Source: Acidovorax sp. (GTDB lineage Bacteria; Pseudomonadota; Gammaproteobacteria; Burkholderiales; Burkholderiaceae_C). Taken from it: a stretch of DNA of 64,000 bases. Under the pieces are notes generated by a model. It worked only from the letters and a program-made list of their open reading frames with translations, was not told where the DNA came from and searched no databases. Position 1 is the first letter of the stretch; the number at the start of each line of letters is the position of its first letter. Location: contig NZ_JAPUDY010000031.1 of the NCBI RefSeq assembly GCF_027492855.1, positions 35,959-99,958 of the forward strand, written 5' to 3'. Below are positions 16,944 through 27,023 of this stretch, piece after piece. The translations under genes were made by a program, and so were the position numbers.

Positions 16944-17747
16944 ATCATCCTGGCCACTTTGGCCGCAGGCATTGGCAGCGTGTGGCTGGCGGCGCTGCTC
17001 ATGCGGCTGGGCCTGGGCGGGCGGGCCGACAGCGTGGGCCCCCAGCACCTGCTGAGCCTGGCGGCGGGTGCCCTGCTGGCCACGGCTTTCATGCACCTGC
17101 TGCCCGAGGCGTTCGAGAGCCAAGCGGGCGCGCACGACCTGTTTGCCACGCTGCTGGTGGGCGTGGTGTTCTTCTTCCTGCTCGACAAAGCCGAGCTGTG
17201 GCACCACGGGCATGAGCACAGCCATGCTGCAACTGTCAGCCATGACCACGACCATGCCCATGACCACGGCCATGCGCACCACCACCATACCCCGCGCGCG
17301 GGCGGCTGGGCGGTGCTTACGGGCGACAGCGTGCACTGTTTTGGCGACGGCATCCTGATCGCCTCGGCCTTCATGGCCGACATCCGTCTGGGGGTGATTG
17401 CCGCCGTGTCGGTGCTGGCGCACGAGGTGCCCCACCACATGGGCGACCTGGTGGTGCTGCGCCAGGCCAGCCCCAACCGCCGCATGGCGCTGGTCAAGGT
17501 GTCGCTGGCGGGCGCCGTGACGGCGCTCGGTGGGGTGGTGGGCTACTTCCTGGTGGGGCAGTTGCACGACTTTTTGCCGTACTTCCTGGCCGTGGCGTCG
17601 AGCAGCTTTGTGTATGTGGCGCTGGCCGACCTGATTCCCCAATTACAAAAGCGCCTGACGGCACGCGAAACCGTCGCGCAGATTGCCTGGCTCATCACTG
17701 GCATGGTGGTGGTCACGCTGGTGAGCGGGGCCGCGCACGCGCACTGA
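16929..17747 (+). CDS. ZIP-family divalent metal transporter
   Basis: This 272-residue protein with about eight membrane segments imports Zn or a similar cation in the family. The cytoplasmic loop (about residues 95-120) is extremely His/Asp-rich. Transport-site helices read HCFGDGILIASAF and LAHEVPHHMGDLVVL, matching the TM4/TM5 metal-site motifs. The start codon lies inside a dispersed 50-bp repeat, leaving no Shine-Dalgarno; no better downstream start is seen because the first helix begins at once. It is a lone gene after an intrinsic terminator. Confidence 0.88.
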   Translation: MTLVAIILATLAAGIGSVWLAALLMRLGLGGRADSVGPQHLLSLAAGALLATAFMHLLPEAFESQAGAHDLFATLLVGVVFFFLLDKAELWHHGHEHSHAATVSHDHDHAHDHGHAHHHHTPRAGGWAVLTGDSVHCFGDGILIASAFMADIRLGVIAAVSVLAHEVPHHMGDLVVLRQASPNRRMALVKVSLAGAVTALGGVVGYFLVGQLHDFLPYFLAVASSSFVYVALADLIPQLQKRLTARETVAQIAWLITGMVVVTLVSGAAHAH

Positions 17748-17787
17748 AAGCCTTTGTCCGTGTCTGCCGCGAGCCGATTTCCATTTT

Positions 17788-17806
17788 GCTATTTTATTTG
17801 TAGCTA
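17788..17806 (+). repeat. partial 50-bp repeat (GCTAT half)
   Basis: GCTATTTTATTTGTAGC with flanks matches only the AT-rich half of the repeat, downstream of the ZIP gene and before the convergent regulator. Confidence 0.5.
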
Positions 17807-17850
17807 ACTATGGTGGTAGTTGTGCGGCAGGGCCCCAAAAGGCTTGAGAT

Positions 17851-18600
17851 TCAGCGCGCCAATTCTTCCCGCACGGCAGCCACCTGCCGCCGCGACACGG
17901 CCAAGAGCTCGGTCGAGCCCTGCAGCCGCACGGCCCAGCCTTCGCCCTCCTCGGGGTCGTAGTGTTTCTCCAGCGCCCGCATGGCGCGGCGGGCCACCAG
18001 CGCGTTGCGGTGGATGCGCATGAAACGCGGGGCGAATTTGCTCTCGATGTCGCTCAGCGAGCCATCCATGATGTAGCTGCGCGTGGTGGTGCGCACCGTC
18101 ACGTACTTTTGCTCGGCCTTGAAGTACAGCACCTCGGCCAGGGGCAGGCGTTCGGTGCGGCCCCGGTCCTGGATCAGCAGGGTTTCGCCTTCGGGCAGGC
18201 TGGGCGCGGCGGCAGGCAAGGGGGCGCGGGTGCCGCGTTGTGCCTTGGCCAGGGCCTGCTGCAGGCGCTCGCGGCGCACGGGCTTGGTGAGGTAGTCCAC
18301 CGCGTCCAGCTCAAACGCGCTCACGGCGTGGTCGGCATGTGCCGTCACGAACACCACGGCAGGGGGGTGGGGCAGGGCCTGCAGTGCATGGGCCAGGGCC
18401 AGGCCGTCCTGCCCCGGCATGTGGATGTCCAGCAGCACCAAGTCAAAGGCGCGGCCGCCCGTGGGGCTCAGCAGCGCCAGGGTTTCGGTGGCGTTGGAGG
18501 CCTCTGACGCCACACAACGCACGGTGTCGGAGCAGTCGGACAGCAGGGTGCGCAGGCGGCTGCGTGCCAGCGCTTCGTCGTCAACGATGAGGATGTTCAT
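17851..18600 (-). CDS. algR: LytTR response regulator, AlgR type
   Basis: The 249-residue protein has a receiver domain at 1-120 (IVDDEALAR acidic pair, phosphoacceptor in LVLLDIHMPGQDG, TAHADHAVSAF, Lys in DYLTKPV) and a LytTR DNA-binding domain at about 145-245 (LIQDRGRTERLPLAEVLYFKAEQKYVTVRT, FMRIHRNALV). The start MNILIVDDE overlaps the histidine kinase stop by four bases (ATGA), so the pair is coupled. In Pseudomonas the AlgZ(FimS)/AlgR pair, also next to argH, controls type IV pili and alginate. The target genes here are unknown. Confidence 0.86.
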   Translation of the reverse strand: MNILIVDDEALARSRLRTLLSDCSDTVRCVASEASNATETLALLSPTGGRAFDLVLLDIHMPGQDGLALAHALQALPHPPAVVFVTAHADHAVSAFELDAVDYLTKPVRRERLQQALAKAQRGTRAPLPAAAPSLPEGETLLIQDRGRTERLPLAEVLYFKAEQKYVTVRTTTRSYIMDGSLSDIESKFAPRFMRIHRNALVARRAMRALEKHYDPEEGEGWAVRLQGSTELLAVSRRQVAAVREELAR

Positions 18601-19805
18601 GGCTGGTCGTCGGTGGGTGTGGGGGCTGCGGAGGGCATGGCGCCACGGCGGGCGCTGCCTCGGGGGCCGTTGCGGTGGCGGGTGGGCGTGTGTTGGCGCG
18701 GTTTCAGGTCGGTGGTGGGCAGGGTGATGCGCACCTGGTACAGGCCGTCCTGCACGCCTGCGGTGAACTCGCCCTGCACGTCGTGCAGCAGCGCCAGGCG
18801 CGCGCGCACATTGGCTAGCGCAATGCCATGGCCTTTGGTGGTGTGGTGGTCGTCGTCTTTGCCGTTGCGGCTTTTTTCCTTGGGGGGCAGGGTGTTGGTG
18901 ATGCGCACCACCACGCGGCTGCCGCGCAGCTCGGTCAGCACGCGCAGCTTGCCGCCGCGCGGGCTGGGCTCCACGCCGTGTTTGACGGCGTTTTCCACCA
19001 GCGGCTGCAGCAGCAGCGGGGGCAGGCGGGCGGTGTCGGTGCGCGGGTCCAGGGTCCACTGCACCTGCAGGCGCTTGCCAAAACGCACTTCTTCAATGGC
19101 CAGGTAGCGGCGTGCCAGCGTGATCTCTTCGGCCAGCGTGGTCGATTCGCCCTGCTCGATGAGCGCTACGCGAAACAGGTCGGAGAGGTCCTCCAGCAGC
19201 GACTCTGCCTTGGCGGGCTCTTCGCGCACCAGGGCAATGGCGCTGTTGAGGGTGTTGAACAAAAAGTGCGGGCGGATGCGCGACTGCAGCTCGGTCAGGC
19301 GCGCCGTGGTGGCTGCGGGTGTGCGGCCCCGCGCGCGCAGCACCAGTGCCGCCACCAGCATGGCCGCCAGCAGGGCGCCCGTGGCCGCGCTTGCCAGCCA
19401 GGGGGGCGATTCGGCCATGCCCACCAGAGCCAGCATGGCGCAGCCGTAGATACCGGCCAGCGCCCCCAGCAGCACACCGGCGGCGTATTGCAGCGCGGTG
19501 GACAGGCGCTGCAGCACCGTTTTAAGGCTGCAGGCCGTGATGAGCCACAGCAGCGTGGCCGGCAGGGCGCCGCCTGTGAGCAGAGCCAGGCTGGCCAGCC
19601 ATTGCAGGGGGTTGTGGGCGCCGTACATGGCCCCCACGCCGATCACAATCTCCACAAACAGCACGGCCCGCAGCACCACGCCGACCTGGCAGGCGTCGAA
19701 CACCAGCGCCCGGCCACGGGGCGGCGGCAGGCCGCGCCGGGGGGGCCTGGAAAGGGCCGAATCCTGCGGCGGGGGCTGGGTCGATAAAATTTGCGTGTTT
19801 TGCAT
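18597..19805 (-). CDS. LytS/AlgZ-type sensor histidine kinase
   Basis: The 402-residue protein has four to five membrane segments in residues 45-175. The His_kinase domain follows with [18 protein letters not shown] (phosphoacceptor His) and an ATPase domain with [13 protein letters not shown] (N box) and [16 protein letters not shown] (G box). The C-terminal tail is basic and low-complexity. The start at 19805 ([10 protein letters not shown]) is the first plausible one; an upstream in-frame reading would cross into the divergent argH gene. It is coupled to the AlgR-type regulator. The gap to argH is only 52 bases, so the promoters overlap. Confidence 0.85.
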   Translation of the reverse strand: MQNTQILSTQPPPQDSALSRPPRRGLPPPRGRALVFDACQVGVVLRAVLFVEIVIGVGAMYGAHNPLQWLASLALLTGGALPATLLWLITACSLKTVLQRLSTALQYAAGVLLGALAGIYGCAMLALVGMAESPPWLASAATGALLAAMLVAALVLRARGRTPAATTARLTELQSRIRPHFLFNTLNSAIALVREEPAKAESLLEDLSDLFRVALIEQGESTTLAEEITLARRYLAIEEVRFGKRLQVQWTLDPRTDTARLPPLLLQPLVENAVKHGVEPSPRGGKLRVLTELRGSRVVVRITNTLPPKEKSRNGKDDDHHTTKGHGIALANVRARLALLHDVQGEFTAGVQDGLYQVRITLPTTDLKPRQHTPTRHRNGPRGSARRGAMPSAAPTPTDDQP

Positions 19806-19857
19806 TGCGGCATCCGGGCAGTCCGGGTGTCTGAACCATCGGATTATTGCCCTCCTT

Positions 19858-21327
<1,470 letters not shown>

Positions 21328-21384
21328 AGAGCCTGTACCCCGCATCGTCTTTTTTGATCACCCCCGTCTCCCGGAGTCTGTTTT

Positions 21385-22374
21385 ATGACCACTTCTCGCC
21401 GCAACCTGTTGTCTCGCCTGGTGCGCACCGGTGCTTTTGTGGGGGCCGCGCTGACAGTGGGCCTGGCCTCGGCCCAGTCGGCCAAGCCGATCCGCCTGCT
21501 GGTGGGTTTTCCGCCCGGCGGCGGCTCGGACGCGATTGCGCGCACGCTGTCTGAGAAGCTCAAGGATGAACTGGGTGTGCCCGTGGTGGTGGAAAACCGC
21601 CCCGGCGCGGGCGGCCAGATCGCTGCGCAGACCCTCAAGGCAGCGGCGCCCGATGGCACCACGCTGTTCCTCACGCACGACCACACCATCTCCATCCTGC
21701 CCCAGGTGGTGAAGAACCCCGGCTTCGACCCGGTGCGCGACTTCGTGCCCGTGGCAGGCTTTGCCACCTTCGTGAACGCGTTCGCCGTTTCGGGCGGCAC
21801 GCCCGCCAAGTCGTTCACCGAGTACGTGGGCTGGGTCAAGACCACGGGCCATGGCAAGGGCGCGGTGGGCATTCCGGCCCCTGCCTCCACGCCCGAGTTC
21901 CTGGTCAAGCTGCTGGGCCAGAAGTACCAACTGGACCTGGTCTCGGCCCCGTACCGTGGCGCTGCGCCCATGATCTCCGACATGCTGGGCAACCAGATCG
22001 GTGCGGGCGTGGCCTCGGTGCAGGACTTCATGGAAAACCACAAGGCGGGCAAGGTGCGCGTCGTGGGCGTGCTGGGCACCAAGCGCCAGGCCGCCATGCC
22101 CGATGTGCCCACGTTCGACGAGATGGGGCTCAAGGGCTTTGAAGACCTGCCGTACTACGGCATCTACGCGCCCACCGGCACGCCGCAGAAGTTCATCACC
22201 GACTTCTCGAACGCGCTGGCCAAAGTGGTGGCCATGCCCGACGTGCGCGACCACCTCACGGCCATGGGCCTCACCGTGGGCCACATGACGCCCCAGCAGT
22301 TGGCCACCCGCCAGCAGGCCTACACAGAGGCCTGGACGCGCATCATCAAGGCCAGCGGGTTCGTGGCGCAGTAA
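21385..22374 (+). CDS. Bug-family (TctC-like) periplasmic solute-binding protein
   Basis: The 329-residue protein has an N-terminal RRNLLSRLVRTGAFVGAALTVGLASAQ signal. The Bug fold follows: KPIRLLVGFPPGGGSDAIART, VVVENRPGAGG, PDGTTL, APYRG and VPTFDEMGLKGFE. These proteins capture carboxylates, amino acids or amides for tripartite tricarboxylate transporters. No tctA/tctB genes are nearby, so it is one of the orphan Bug receptors that are numerous in Burkholderiales. The ligand is not predictable. It lies 57 bases after argH and may be read from the argH transcript. Confidence 0.87.
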   Translation: MTTSRRNLLSRLVRTGAFVGAALTVGLASAQSAKPIRLLVGFPPGGGSDAIARTLSEKLKDELGVPVVVENRPGAGGQIAAQTLKAAAPDGTTLFLTHDHTISILPQVVKNPGFDPVRDFVPVAGFATFVNAFAVSGGTPAKSFTEYVGWVKTTGHGKGAVGIPAPASTPEFLVKLLGQKYQLDLVSAPYRGAAPMISDMLGNQIGAGVASVQDFMENHKAGKVRVVGVLGTKRQAAMPDVPTFDEMGLKGFEDLPYYGIYAPTGTPQKFITDFSNALAKVVAMPDVRDHLTAMGLTVGHMTPQQLATRQQAYTEAWTRIIKASGFVAQ

Positions 22375-22448
22375 CCTAACCGTCCCCGGCCGTCCATTCG
22401 CACGGCCTCGTAACGCGTTCCAGGGCCACAAACCCGCAAAATCGCCCC

Positions 22449-23921
22449 ATGTTTTACGCCATACCCCTGGAACACCGCCCCACCTGGCGCAACCCGCCGT
22501 GGATGACGGTGCTGCTGATCGTGGTCAACATGGTCGTGTTCTGGGGCCCCCAGCGCAGCGAAGAAAACGCCCGCGACCGCGCTGCCGCCTTTTACGTGGC
22601 CAGCCCCTTGCCCGCCATCGAAGTGCCGCGCTTCGTGGCCTGGCTGGAGGAAACCGGCGACAAGCACTTGAAGGAAGCGCGCACCCTGCAAAAAGCGGGT
22701 GAAAACGAACTGTTGCTGCGCTGGATGGAGCAGAAAGACGACTTTCAGAAGCGCCTGAAAAGCCCGGGCTTTGTGCCCCCCGAAGACCCGCAGTATTCCG
22801 ACTGGAAGGCCGCCCGCACCCAGTACGAAGCCCGGCTGCCCGCGCCCTTCACCCGCAAGTGGTCCCAAAGCTACGCCAAGGATGCCGAGCTACGCCCCAT
22901 CACCTGGCTCACGGCCACCTTCTTGCACGGCAGCAACGGGCACCTCATCGGCAACATGGTGTTTTTGTTTCTGTTTGGTTTTTCGGTAGAGCTGGCGCTG
23001 GGCCGGGGCTTGTATCTGGCGTTTTACCTGCTGGGCGGCGTGGGCGGCTCGCTGCTGGCGGGCTGGGCCTATGCGGGCACGGGCAGCTACGGCCTGGGCG
23101 CATCGGGCGCTGTGTCGGCCCTGATGGGCATGTATGCCGTGCTGTACCGGCTGCGGCGGGTGCGGTTTTTCTACCAGTTGTTCTTTTATTTCAACTACGT
23201 CACCGCACCCGCCTTGCTGCTGCTGCCCGCGTGGATTGCGAACGAGCTGTTGCAGCACTGGCTCAGCGGCCAAGGCGTGGCCTACATGGCCCACCTGGGC
23301 GGCCTGATCACGGGTGCATCGCTGATGGCTCTGACCATGCTGCTGCGCAAGAAGCCGCTGGAGGTGCCCGTGACGCACGATGCCGTGGAAGACGACGGCT
23401 TTGACACCCACGTGGCCAACGCCCAGCGCCTGGCGCAGGGCATGAAGTTCGAACAGGCCCTGACCCAATGGCGCGCCGCCGCCAAGCTGCGCCCACAAGA
23501 CCAGACGGTGCTGAGCGCCTGGTTCAAAACCGCATCGCTCTGGCCCGACAGCGAAGATTTTCACCGCGCCGCGCGCCGCATCTTCCGCCTGCAGGCCCAC
23601 GATGCGCTGACGCTCAATTTTCAGCACGCTAGCTACCGCACGTATTTTGAAAAAGCCAAGCCCGGTGCCCGCTTGCAGCCCGAGGACATGGCCCGCCTCT
23701 CACGCCGCTTTGCGCGTGCGCAGCAGTGGGGCGATGCGGAAAAGCTGTTCAACGCTTTGCATAAAACGGCCCCCACACACCCGGAGCTGGGCGAGACCTT
23801 GGGCATGCTGGTGTCGGCCCTGTGCCAGGCGGGGCGGCGGGAGCAGGCGGCTGCTTTCAGGCCGCAGTTGCAGCAACTGGCGCCGGGGAGTCCGGCGTTG
23901 CGGGGGTTGGGTGGGGTTTAG
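22449..23921 (+). CDS. rhomboid-family intramembrane serine protease with C-terminal helical domain
   Basis: In this 490-residue protein the first segment (WMTVLLIVVNMVVFW) is followed by a soluble insertion of about 120 residues. The rhomboid core comes next: TFLHGSNGHLIGNMVFLFLFG (oxyanion His/Asn), the catalytic serine in GLGASGAVSALMGMY, and the catalytic His in YMAHLGGLITGASLMAL. Residues 320-490 form a TPR-like helical domain. The enzyme would cleave transmembrane substrates; which ones is unknown. The gene converges on a TPR-bearing membrane protein gene, with a 1-kb palindromic region in between. Confidence 0.85.
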   Translation: MFYAIPLEHRPTWRNPPWMTVLLIVVNMVVFWGPQRSEENARDRAAAFYVASPLPAIEVPRFVAWLEETGDKHLKEARTLQKAGENELLLRWMEQKDDFQKRLKSPGFVPPEDPQYSDWKAARTQYEARLPAPFTRKWSQSYAKDAELRPITWLTATFLHGSNGHLIGNMVFLFLFGFSVELALGRGLYLAFYLLGGVGGSLLAGWAYAGTGSYGLGASGAVSALMGMYAVLYRLRRVRFFYQLFFYFNYVTAPALLLLPAWIANELLQHWLSGQGVAYMAHLGGLITGASLMALTMLLRKKPLEVPVTHDAVEDDGFDTHVANAQRLAQGMKFEQALTQWRAAAKLRPQDQTVLSAWFKTASLWPDSEDFHRAARRIFRLQAHDALTLNFQHASYRTYFEKAKPGARLQPEDMARLSRRFARAQQWGDAEKLFNALHKTAPTHPELGETLGMLVSALCQAGRREQAAAFRPQLQQLAPGSPALRGLGGV

Positions 23922-23942
23922 GGTTTGAGCTTGATTGGGGTC

Positions 23943-23990
23943 TAGCGCTTGTTGGATAAGCGCAAATAGCTATTAAATTAATAGCATTTT
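23943..23990 (-). repeat. 50-bp GCTAT/GCGCTT repeat, left of the giant palindrome
   Basis: In reverse orientation this copy contains TAGCGCTTGTTGGATAAGCGC and then GCTATTAAATTAATAGC. It mirrors the forward-oriented copy at 24921, so the symmetry of the palindrome extends outward to these repeats. Confidence 0.85.
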
Positions 23991-24038
23991 TTTATCCCCC
24001 CAGCCATTCGGGTTTGTCGATGCCTGTGTGTATCCCCG

Positions 24039-24849
24039 CCCGTTCGGGCTGAGCTTGTCGAAGCCTGGGCTGGTGCACTGGTTTGGTTGCATGCCTGTGC
24101 TGAGGGCGGGAGCCGGGTTGTCGCCCCGGCAGGCGAGGTACTTTTCTTTGCTTCGCCAAAGAAAAGTAAGCAAAAGAAAGGCGACCCACAGTCTGCGACC
24201 CCTGCGCTTCGCTGCGGGGCAAACCTGCGTCGGGGCGGTTGCGGGGTGCGCCGTGGAACTCGCTGTGCGCTGCGCGCGCCGCTCGGACAACCACGGCGAG
24301 TCAGTTCACGAAGCATGGGCGCTTCGACGCCCATGCTCACCCCACAACCGCCCCGCCGCAGGCGCAGCCAGATGGGGTGGATAGCCGAACATCCAAACAC
24401 CCACACGGGCCATCGCTGCGCCCGGCCGCGCCTGCGCAGCGCGTGGCGCTTGCGCCCGCGAGATGAGGCCGAGCAACGCGATGGCCCGTGTGGATGTCCG
24501 ATTCGTGGGTTCCCTTCTGTATGCGCCTCGGGCGCGCAGGGCGCGGGGTGGCACGCGCGTCGGAGCGCGCGTGCTTCGTGAACTGACTCACCGCAGTTGT
24601 CCGAACGTAGCTGCGTAGCAGCGAAGTGAGTTCTGCGGTGCACCCCGTGACCGAGCACCCCAGGTTGCCCCGCAGCGCAGCGAAGGGGTCGCAGACAGCA
24701 GGGTCGCCTTTTCTTTGGTGACTTTCTTTTGGCGAAGCAAAAGAAAGCCACTGCGCCGCCGGGCGCACACCCCGGCTCCCGCCCTGAACGCAGGCACACG
24801 GCCCAAACCAGCCAACGAGCCCATGCTTCGACAGACTCAGCCCGAACGG
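24039..24849. repeat. ~811-bp imperfect giant palindrome with nested hairpins
   Basis: The two halves are near full-length reverse complements with an axis near 24444. Matching blocks from outside in are: REP arms 24039-24066 with 24822-24849; 24080-24117 with 24770-24810; the AT-rich block 24138-24185 with 24701-24747; 24191-24227 with 24661-24696; 24243-24260 with 24629-24646; 24281-24315 with 24572-24606; and 24387-24420 with 24477-24505. Each half also has local hairpins, such as GCATGGGCG/CGCCCATGC at 24313-24336 and GCACGCGCG/CGCGCGTGC at 24551-24574, whose sequence differs between halves while pairing is kept. Several ORFs cross it on both strands but look like shadows. It lies between two convergent genes. 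Confidence 0.85.
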
Positions 24850-24920
24850 ATTGGCGTGGCGCGTTGGCTTCGGCCTTTCAACAAACTCAGCCCGGTAGGA
24901 TGAGGGTTGTCCATGCGTTT

Positions 24921-24970
24921 GCTATAAATTCAATAGCTTCTGATGCTTGCTCTACAAGCGCTAAAGACCA
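24921..24970 (+). repeat. 50-bp GCTAT/GCGCTT repeat, right of the giant palindrome
   Basis: This copy reads GCTATAAATTCAATAGC, then TGCTTGCTCTACAAGCGCT, then AAAGACC. It has forward orientation and ends nine bases before the stop codon of the convergent membrane protein gene. Confidence 0.85.
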
Positions 24971-24978
24971 ATTGAATC

Positions 24979-26304
24979 CTAAGACCCCGCCGCCCCCTGC
25001 GGCACATGGTTGCGCAGCAGCCAGCGCGTCTCCCGCGTGGCTTCCGCATCCGGGTGGCGGGATTCCAGCGTGGCCAGCACGCGCAGGGCCATGTCGGTGC
25101 GGTTCATGCCTTGCAGCAGTACGCGAGCGACGAGTTCGTAGGCGGCGGGCACGGTGTCGTGGTTCTTGAAGCGGCGGTCAAAACCTTGCAGCAGGGCCAG
25201 GGCCAGCGATGCGTCGCCTGCGTTCCAGGCGGCTTTGGCCAGGTTCAGGGTGGCGGTGGCGTCTTGCAGTGCGAACTGGGCGTCTTTGCTGCGGCAGGTC
25301 TGAAAGACCTTGAATGCCTCGCTGCTCTGGCCTGATCGCAGCAGCATCGGGATGTAGCGCTGGGCGTGGTCGAGCAGGGTGGCGGTTTTGCCCTCGGCCA
25401 GCGCCAGCACGCGGTGGTAGCGGCGCTGTGCGGGCAGTTCGTCGCCACGGGTGCGTTGCTCTTCATAGGCCAGGCCCAGGGCGCCTGCCACGTCGCCTGC
25501 GGTGACCAACTGGGCCACTTGTGCGTCGATGGCGTCTTGCTGGATTTGGGACGGGGTGCGGCGGTCGACGGGGGCGCCGTCGTCGTCGCCCACGCCGGCG
25601 CCGGGCAGCAGGTCAATGCCAAAGGCCTCGTGGTTTTGGTACATGGCGTAGCCCAGCAAGCTGGCCATGACCCAGCTGAAGTAGATGAGCACCCAGTTGA
25701 GGATGGGCAGCACGATCCAGCCCTTGAAGATGGGCAGCAGCAGGCCCAGCGCAATGCCGGTGCCCTGGCTCAGCAAGAAGAGAAAGAGGCACAGCAGCAG
25801 ATAGGGCCAGCCGATGGCGCGCACGGCATTCCAGGCGTTGGCGGGGTTCAGGGTTTCGGTGAAGCTGCAGGTCTGCACCAGCACGATCTGGGTGGCGGGC
25901 AGCAAAAAGCACATGGCCAGCAAAGCCAGCGTGCCCAGCGTGGGGTTGATGCGCTGCAGCCAGCCCACGGCGAAGGATTGCGCGAACAGGATGGCGAACA
26001 GCTTCCAGGGCAGGTTCTTCCAGTCCGGGTCCAACTCGGTGGGGTAGTCCTCGGCCCGGTAGATGCCGCGCGATCCCAGGGCCGTGACTTTGAAGGCATA
26101 GCGCGATGTGGCCAGCAGGATGCCGATCTCCACGATCAGGATCGCCAGCGCGTCGGGCAAAAAGAAGATCGCCTTGAACAGCATGCTGGAGAGCGCCAGC
26201 AGCACGCTGTACATCAGCGGCTTGCGCTGTAGCGGAAAGGTGAAGAAGGTGTTGAGCCGGTGCCAGAAGGGACGGGGAGCGGTCGTGATTTCGTGCTGCT
26301 GCAT
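24979..26304 (-). CDS. polytopic membrane protein with C-terminal TPR-like domain
   Basis: The 441-residue protein has six or seven hydrophobic segments in residues 30-235 (starting PLMYSVLLALSSMLFKAIFFLPDALAILIVEIG). A charged linker (GDDDGAPVDRRTPSQ) and a helical region of TPR-like repeats (about 250-430) follow. I recognise no named family. The layout, membrane part followed by TPR, mirrors the convergent rhomboid protein's C-terminal domain, but I see no shared sequence. It is followed upstream by a small membrane-anchored protein 16 bases away on the same strand, probably transcribed first. Confidence 0.65.
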   Translation of the reverse strand: MQQHEITTAPRPFWHRLNTFFTFPLQRKPLMYSVLLALSSMLFKAIFFLPDALAILIVEIGILLATSRYAFKVTALGSRGIYRAEDYPTELDPDWKNLPWKLFAILFAQSFAVGWLQRINPTLGTLALLAMCFLLPATQIVLVQTCSFTETLNPANAWNAVRAIGWPYLLLCLFLFLLSQGTGIALGLLLPIFKGWIVLPILNWVLIYFSWVMASLLGYAMYQNHEAFGIDLLPGAGVGDDDGAPVDRRTPSQIQQDAIDAQVAQLVTAGDVAGALGLAYEEQRTRGDELPAQRRYHRVLALAEGKTATLLDHAQRYIPMLLRSGQSSEAFKVFQTCRSKDAQFALQDATATLNLAKAAWNAGDASLALALLQGFDRRFKNHDTVPAAYELVARVLLQGMNRTDMALRVLATLESRHPDAEATRETRWLLRNHVPQGAAGS

Positions 26305-26320
26305 GTAGGCGGCCCTGGGC

Positions 26321-26863
26321 TTATTTGGAGAAGAAGTCAGACTGCGCCATCCCGCGCCCGCCCGCCATGCGCACCACGGTGCGCTGGTCAGAGCGCAGGA
26401 GCTTTATATGCCCCATTTCGCGCACCAACTGCTGATCGAAGGTGGTGTTGAACTGCATGACGGCTTCCCCCATCTTCAGCAGGCTGGTGCCTTTGACCTT
26501 GGCGCTTTTGCGGCCCGGTTCTATCTCGACGCTGTCGATGTGGAATTCGTATTCGATCGTCAGGGTGCCGCCCATGCGGTCGCCGATTTGCTCGAACATC
26601 TGAAAGCTGGCCTTGAGTGCTTCGCACTGCTGCTCGTGGTTGAGCGTTGTGCGCACCGTCTGGCCGTTCATCACGGTCTCGTCCTGGATGACCGCTTTGG
26701 TGCTGAGCTGTTTGCAGCCCAGTTCGGCATCTCGCTGGTAGAGGGCATGCGCGCCTTGGTCGTAGTAGGTGCGCACCATGGTCTCGTCCAGTGTGCGCCC
26801 GCCAATAAAGTAATACCAGGCGCCCACGCACAGAGCGGCCAGCAATGCGATGCTTTTTACCAT
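26321..26863 (-). CDS. unknown membrane-anchored periplasmic protein
   Basis: The 180-residue protein has one N-terminal hydrophobic anchor (MVKSIALLAALCVGAWYYF) and a mixed soluble domain with two Cys (ELGCKQL and HEQQCEAL) that could form a disulfide. The start at 26863 has GTGAGGG just upstream; an upstream ATG at 26905 would add a 14-residue leader without a site. No family is recognised. It is 16 bases before the TPR membrane protein gene and divergent from the alpha-2-macroglobulin gene. Confidence 0.62.
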   Translation of the reverse strand: MVKSIALLAALCVGAWYYFIGGRTLDETMVRTYYDQGAHALYQRDAELGCKQLSTKAVIQDETVMNGQTVRTTLNHEQQCEALKASFQMFEQIGDRMGGTLTIEYEFHIDSVEIEPGRKSAKVKGTSLLKMGEAVMQFNTTFDQQLVREMGHIKLLRSDQRTVVRMAGGRGMAQSDFFSK

Positions 26864-27023
26864 TCCCTCACTCCCACTGTATTTTTCGGCGCAGTTTACC
26901 GGCAAGTTTCTTGTGGGCCAGGAATCTGTGAACGAGTTGTTACCTTTCGCGCCATCGCAGGATGGAGCGGCCTATGGCATATAGGCTAACCTCGTAGGCG
27001 AGCAGGATGGAGGAGTAGTCCGA

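Noticed and set aside
17851-19059. 402-codon frame fusing an Arg/His/Pro-rich head to the AlgR-type regulator
   Set aside because: The head is the shadow of the histidine kinase gene in another frame. The regulator starts MNILIVDDE with an ATGA overlap.
23978-24824. Several overlapping ORFs of 75-273 codons across the giant palindrome
   Set aside because: They occur on both strands and mirror each other because of the inverted symmetry. No ribosome binding sites or recognisable domains are present. They are by-products of the repeat.
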